Source of the DNA: a virus
Direction: 5' to 3' (one strand)
Length of the DNA stretch: 29,990 bases
IMG/VR virus record: IMGVR_UViG_3300046000_003939
Coordinates: 1-29,990 of that record
The notes under the pieces are model-generated. The model saw only the letters and a list, made by a program, of their open reading frames with translations, was not told the origin of the DNA and made no database searches. The position numbers were made by a program, and so were the translations under genes. Of the stretch, positions 28,045 to 29,990 are shown piece after piece. The stretch's first letter is position 1. Every line of letters begins with the position of its first letter.

Positions 28045-28904
28045 TACCAGACACCTCCGCTTTGTGGTCTATTTGATCCAAGCAATAATCTTCCAGAAGC
28101 ATATTGCTCCAGACTGAAATTTTCGCTGATATCTCTGCGACTGATGATTGGAACTGCATTAATTTGTATTTGCATTTTCGTTGGTACATACGTAGGACCG
28201 TCAGAGCCACTGCCACCACTGTTAACTTGAGACAATGCCCATTGAGGGGGCATCGGTACTCCACCGGGGCTTATTCCTGCTGATGCAGTTCTAGTATTAG
28301 ATGGATTATCAGACCATTGTCCTAGTATAGAATCAGGGTTCTCTTGACTTGATATGTTTGAACGTATATAGTCAACGTCATTGGGTAAGCTATAATTAAA
28401 TCCCGTAATAGCTAACGGGTGTTTGTTAAACTGAAAGGCTCCTAGACCATATAGATAGCACAGAGGGGGAGGGGTTCCGTTCCTAGGATTTTGATCCTGT
28501 CCGTAGAACATTTTAGTAATTGATCTAAAGAAATGAATCACTGCTATCACGTAATTTGCCTCAAACGTATCTTGTGCAGTAAAATCACCTGTAATCGACA
28601 CAGTATCAACTGAGCTACTTCTGTATTGAAATATTTTATAATTGCTATGCGCTACTTCAGTTGGGTCATATGACGCTGAGTATTGAACTGCAACTTGTGG
28701 CGTGTAGGGGAATATAACACCGTCAGTCAACGCCAATGGTGCTAGAATTCCCGGGTTAGGGGCTTTGTACAGATATCCAGAAGATTCTGGTGCTAGCCTC
28801 AATACAACACGCCAATCTCTGTATTGTTGAAAGTTGGCCTGGTCTTGTGCGGTACCTTGTTCTCTGGCGTTTTTAATTTCACCTTGTAGTCCGAATTCTG
28901 CCAT
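28044..28904 (-). CDS. Tail-tube/baseplate junction protein, gp48/gp54-like (tentative)
   Basis: 286 residues, first gene of the minus-strand cluster. The core carries NYKIFQYRSSSVDTVSITGD, then FTAQDTFEANYVIAVIHFFR and SITKMFYGQD, then HPLAITGFNYSLPNDVDYIR. Near the C-terminus is YVPTKMQIQINAVPIISRRD. The order (tube-type strands, helix with a Phe-Phe, Tyr-Gly end, long variable loop, then Pro-Thr-x-x-x-Ile-x-Ile) resembles T4 gp48, which caps the baseplate hub and starts tail-tube growth; gp54 is the alternative. Both have a tail-tube-like fold. T4 gp48 is about 364 residues. The start at 28904 has AAGGA about 10 bases upstream. The stop overlaps the gp53 start. The coding call is very sure; the function is inferred from pattern and gene order. 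Confidence 0.5.
   Translation of the reverse strand: MAEFGLQGEIKNAREQGTAQDQANFQQYRDWRVVLRLAPESSGYLYKAPNPGILAPLALTDGVIFPYTPQVAVQYSASYDPTEVAHSNYKIFQYRSSSVDTVSITGDFTAQDTFEANYVIAVIHFFRSITKMFYGQDQNPRNGTPPPLCYLYGLGAFQFNKHPLAITGFNYSLPNDVDYIRSNISSQENPDSILGQWSDNPSNTRTASAGISPGGVPMPPQWALSQVNSGGSGSDGPTYVPTKMQIQINAVPIISRRDISENFSLEQYASGRLLLGSNRPQSGGVW
28053..28058 (-). promoter_or_regulatory. Strong ribosome-binding site for gp53, inside the upstream gene
   Basis: GGAGGT lies 8 bases before the gp53 ATG at 28044, within the last codons of the upstream gene. It is the best Shine-Dalgarno match in the cluster and fixes the gp53 start. Confidence 0.75.
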
Positions 28905-28924
28905 AATAGTTTTTTCCTTATCTA

Positions 28925-28932
28925 TATTTATT
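28925..28932 (-). promoter_or_regulatory. T4-type late promoter-like box for the baseplate cluster
   Basis: Minus-strand AATAAATA, followed by TAG, is one base from TATAAATA. It lies 20 bases upstream of the first cluster gene (ATG at 28904), which leaves room for a short leader with the AAGGA ribosome site. This is the best placed of the late-like boxes. Confidence 0.5.
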
Positions 28933-28940
28933 CATAAATA
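28933..28940 (+). promoter_or_regulatory. Late promoter-like box facing the sigma gene
   Basis: Plus-strand CATAAATA is one base from TATAAATA and directly abuts the minus-strand box at 28925-28932. If active, it would give the late sigma gene a late, possibly self-driven promoter with a leader of about 80 bases. Short AT-rich motifs arise by chance, so confidence is low. Confidence 0.25.
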
Positions 28941-28974
28941 TTAGTTCGTTTTTTACCTTTTCTTCACCCTAAGT

Positions 28975-28990
28975 GTTGCATTTTCGCAAC
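28975..28990 (+). other. Small inverted repeat over the -35 region of the sigma gene promoter
   Basis: GTTGC and GCAAC form a perfect 5-bp inverted repeat with a 6-base spacer (ATTTTC). The left arm overlaps the -35 hexamer. It could be an operator or only a structured stretch. A related TTGC-TTTT-GCA stretch occurs at 29958-29968. Confidence 0.35.
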
Positions 28991-29004
28991 TTTTGTGCTA
29001 TGCT
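28976..29004 (+). promoter_or_regulatory. Sigma70-type extended -10 promoter for the late sigma gene
   Basis: TTGCAT (28976-28981) and TATGCT (28999-29004) are 17 bases apart. TG one base before the -10 makes an extended -10 (TGCTATGCT). Predicted transcription starts near 29011, giving a leader of about 17 bases that includes the AAGGA ribosome site. This fits transcription by host polymerase before late genes are turned on. Confidence 0.55.
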
Positions 29005-29027
29005 AGAGCAATAACAACAAGGACCCT

Positions 29028-29939
29028 ATGAGCTTACCTTCAAAAAAACCGGTTAACTACCTCAATAACAAAGACATTCTAAAAGAGATTCATGAAAGCA
29101 AAACAACATATTGCTACTTTACAAAACCTGAGTATCATCAATATGACTACATCGTAGACATGCCCCAAGAACCCTTAGAAAAATCATTTGAACACGCATT
29201 TTCAGCAGAATCTATACAACAAGCCCGAGAAACTAGAGCATTAAGAATGGATATTGAGCAAGGATTGGCAAAGGGAACAACTGATTCTTTATCTATTCCT
29301 GTGACTGATTTGATGTTCCGTATCATGACTTGGGACCATATTCCGGTATCACAAAAACAACCACGCAAAACAGTGAAGAAGAAAACAGCAAAAGACATAT
29401 TTGAGTTTGAAGAGGGCGATCCAGATGAGATTTTTGCTGACTTAGAAGATACAACTACTAAAGATGAAGTTGATGACATGGTTCATGTCAAAGTCAACTT
29501 TCCACCATTTCAACACTACAAGATTGATGAAAACAATTCATTCTATTGCGTGGGAAAAAGTCATTGGACTGGTGGATTGACCCGTGGTAATTTTAGTAAA
29601 GAACACGGACAGATTACAAACAAACTAGCACGTATGTACATCATGATGTGTGAAAAGTACGCCATGAAATACAATTGGCGTGGATACACATATAATGATG
29701 AGATGCGTAACAGTGCTATTCTACAACTAACTTATGTTGGATTACGATTCAATGAAGCAAAATCAGCTAATCCATTCGCTTATTACACTGCCGCTATAAC
29801 AAACAGTTTCTGCCGTGTATTAAACACAGAAAAACGCAACCAAAACATACGTGATGATATTTTAGAAATTAATGGCTTAAACCCAAGTTGGAGTCGTCAA
29901 GGTTCTAGTGCCGGCGTTTCAATGACATACGAAGAATAA
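29028..29939 (+). CDS. 55: Late-transcription sigma factor gp55-like
   Basis: This protein would recruit bacterial RNA polymerase to phage late promoters. The N-terminus VNYLNNKDILKEI (residues 9-21) matches the T4 gp55 N-terminus (NYVNNKELL). The sigma region 2-like core is about residues 190-275: QITNKLARMYIMMCEKYAMK, YNWRGYTYNDEMRNSAI, then ANPFAYYTAAITNSFCRVLN and TEKRNQNIRDDILE. The Gly-Tyr-Thr and Asn-Pro-x-Ala-Tyr positions align with T4 gp55. It is 303 residues against 185 in T4. The extra length lies between the N-terminal motif and the core (about 25-185) and includes a basic stretch (KTVKKKTAKD) next to an acidic one. The T4 C-terminal clamp-binding motif is not obvious; the end reads GVSMTYEE. 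The start at 29028 has AAGGA five bases upstream. Identity is likely. Confidence 0.87.
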   Translation: MSLPSKKPVNYLNNKDILKEIHESKTTYCYFTKPEYHQYDYIVDMPQEPLEKSFEHAFSAESIQQARETRALRMDIEQGLAKGTTDSLSIPVTDLMFRIMTWDHIPVSQKQPRKTVKKKTAKDIFEFEEGDPDEIFADLEDTTTKDEVDDMVHVKVNFPPFQHYKIDENNSFYCVGKSHWTGGLTRGNFSKEHGQITNKLARMYIMMCEKYAMKYNWRGYTYNDEMRNSAILQLTYVGLRFNEAKSANPFAYYTAAITNSFCRVLNTEKRNQNIRDDILEINGLNPSWSRQGSSAGVSMTYEE

Positions 29940-29950
29940 TCAATTTAACC

Positions 29951-29980
29951 AAGGGGGTTGCTTTTGCACTCCCTCTTCTT
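29951..29980 (+). terminator. Rho-independent terminator-like hairpin after the sigma gene
   Basis: GGGGG (29953-29957) pairs with CTCCC (29969-29973) with one G-T pair. After a bulged T, TGC (29959-29961) pairs with GCA (29966-29968) around a TTTT loop. A pyrimidine-rich TCTTCTT follows. It begins 12 bases after the stop codon. The tail is not a pure T run, so efficiency is uncertain. Confidence 0.5.
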
Positions 29981-29987
29981 ATATAAT
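29958..29987 (+). promoter_or_regulatory. Possible promoter for the next plus-strand gene at the right edge
   Basis: TTGCTT (29958-29963) and a perfect TATAAT (29982-29987) are 18 bases apart. It overlaps the terminator-like hairpin, a compact arrangement often seen between phage genes. The downstream gene lies outside the window, so this cannot be confirmed. Confidence 0.35.
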
Positions 29988-29990
29988 AGC

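Larger units (their letters stand above)
28905..29027. promoter_or_regulatory. Divergent promoter region between the baseplate cluster and the late sigma gene
   Basis: This 123-bp gap has no open frame of note and separates two divergently transcribed units. It holds a minus-strand late promoter-like box, a plus-strand late-like box directly beside it, a small hairpin, and an extended -10 promoter for the sigma gene. These are listed separately. Confidence 0.6.

Noticed and set aside
28031-28264. A 77-codon minus-strand frame
   Set aside because: It is an alternative frame inside the gp48-like gene and its overlap with gp53; the main frames there have clear family patterns.
29147-29479. A 110-codon minus-strand frame
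   Set aside because: It is antisense to the gp55-like gene, Ser-rich and without supporting signals.
1-29990. CRISPR arrays, tRNA genes, insertion sequences or an integrase
   Set aside because: Looked for by eye. No regular direct repeats with spacers, cloverleaf-like segments, or recombinase motifs were found. The only repeats are protein-module repeats in coding sequence.

Overview
The window looks like part of the structural gene cluster of a T4-like (contractile-tailed) bacteriophage with an AT-rich genome. It probably belongs to the environmental 'exo-T-even' branch rather than the enteric T4 group. The evidence is a clear gp6-type baseplate wedge protein, a gp25-type sheath initiator, a gp53-type wedge protein, a gp5-type spike without an evident lysozyme domain, and a divergently transcribed late sigma factor related to gp55. 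No host gene, tRNA, integrase, insertion sequence or CRISPR array was seen.

Layout. Bases 1-28904 are coded on the minus strand, so transcription runs right to left: a gp48/gp54-like tail-tube/baseplate protein (28904-28044), gp53 (28044-27727), a hub-like protein (27725-25563), a gp5-like spike with an unusually long C-terminal extension (25570-21788), gp25 (21769-21317), gp6 (21265-17891), then one gigantic open frame that starts at 17880 and is still open at base 1. I read that frame codon by codon and found no stop, so at least 5,960 codons lie in the window. The right end holds a 123-bp divergent promoter region and, on the plus strand, the gp55-like late sigma factor (29028-29939), followed by a terminator-like hairpin and a possible next promoter.

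How the genes work together. The order tube initiator - LysM/gp53 - hub - spike - gp25 - gp6 - gp7/fibre is the minimal baseplate order of contractile injection systems and resembles V-W-J-I of phage P2. The genes are packed head to tail with overlaps of 1-8 bases or gaps of 1-51 bases, as expected for co-translated baseplate parts. The divergent gp55-like factor would be predicted to recognise late promoters of the TATAAATA type. Near-matches lie in the leaders of the first gene of the cluster, of gp25 and of gp6.

The most unusual element is the giant protein. Its N-terminus resembles tail protein I/gp7-like wedge proteins. The rest is a chain of beta-rich modules: at least 13 copies of a roughly 50-residue 'F-x-G ... 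YYV ... TxFTIS' module, a seven-repeat FG-GAP-like propeller, an Asp-box/YCF48-like propeller, and two short carbohydrate-binding-like segments. It is best read as a fused wedge-plus-fibre/adhesin protein that occupies the place of several T4 genes (7-12). That function is an inference.
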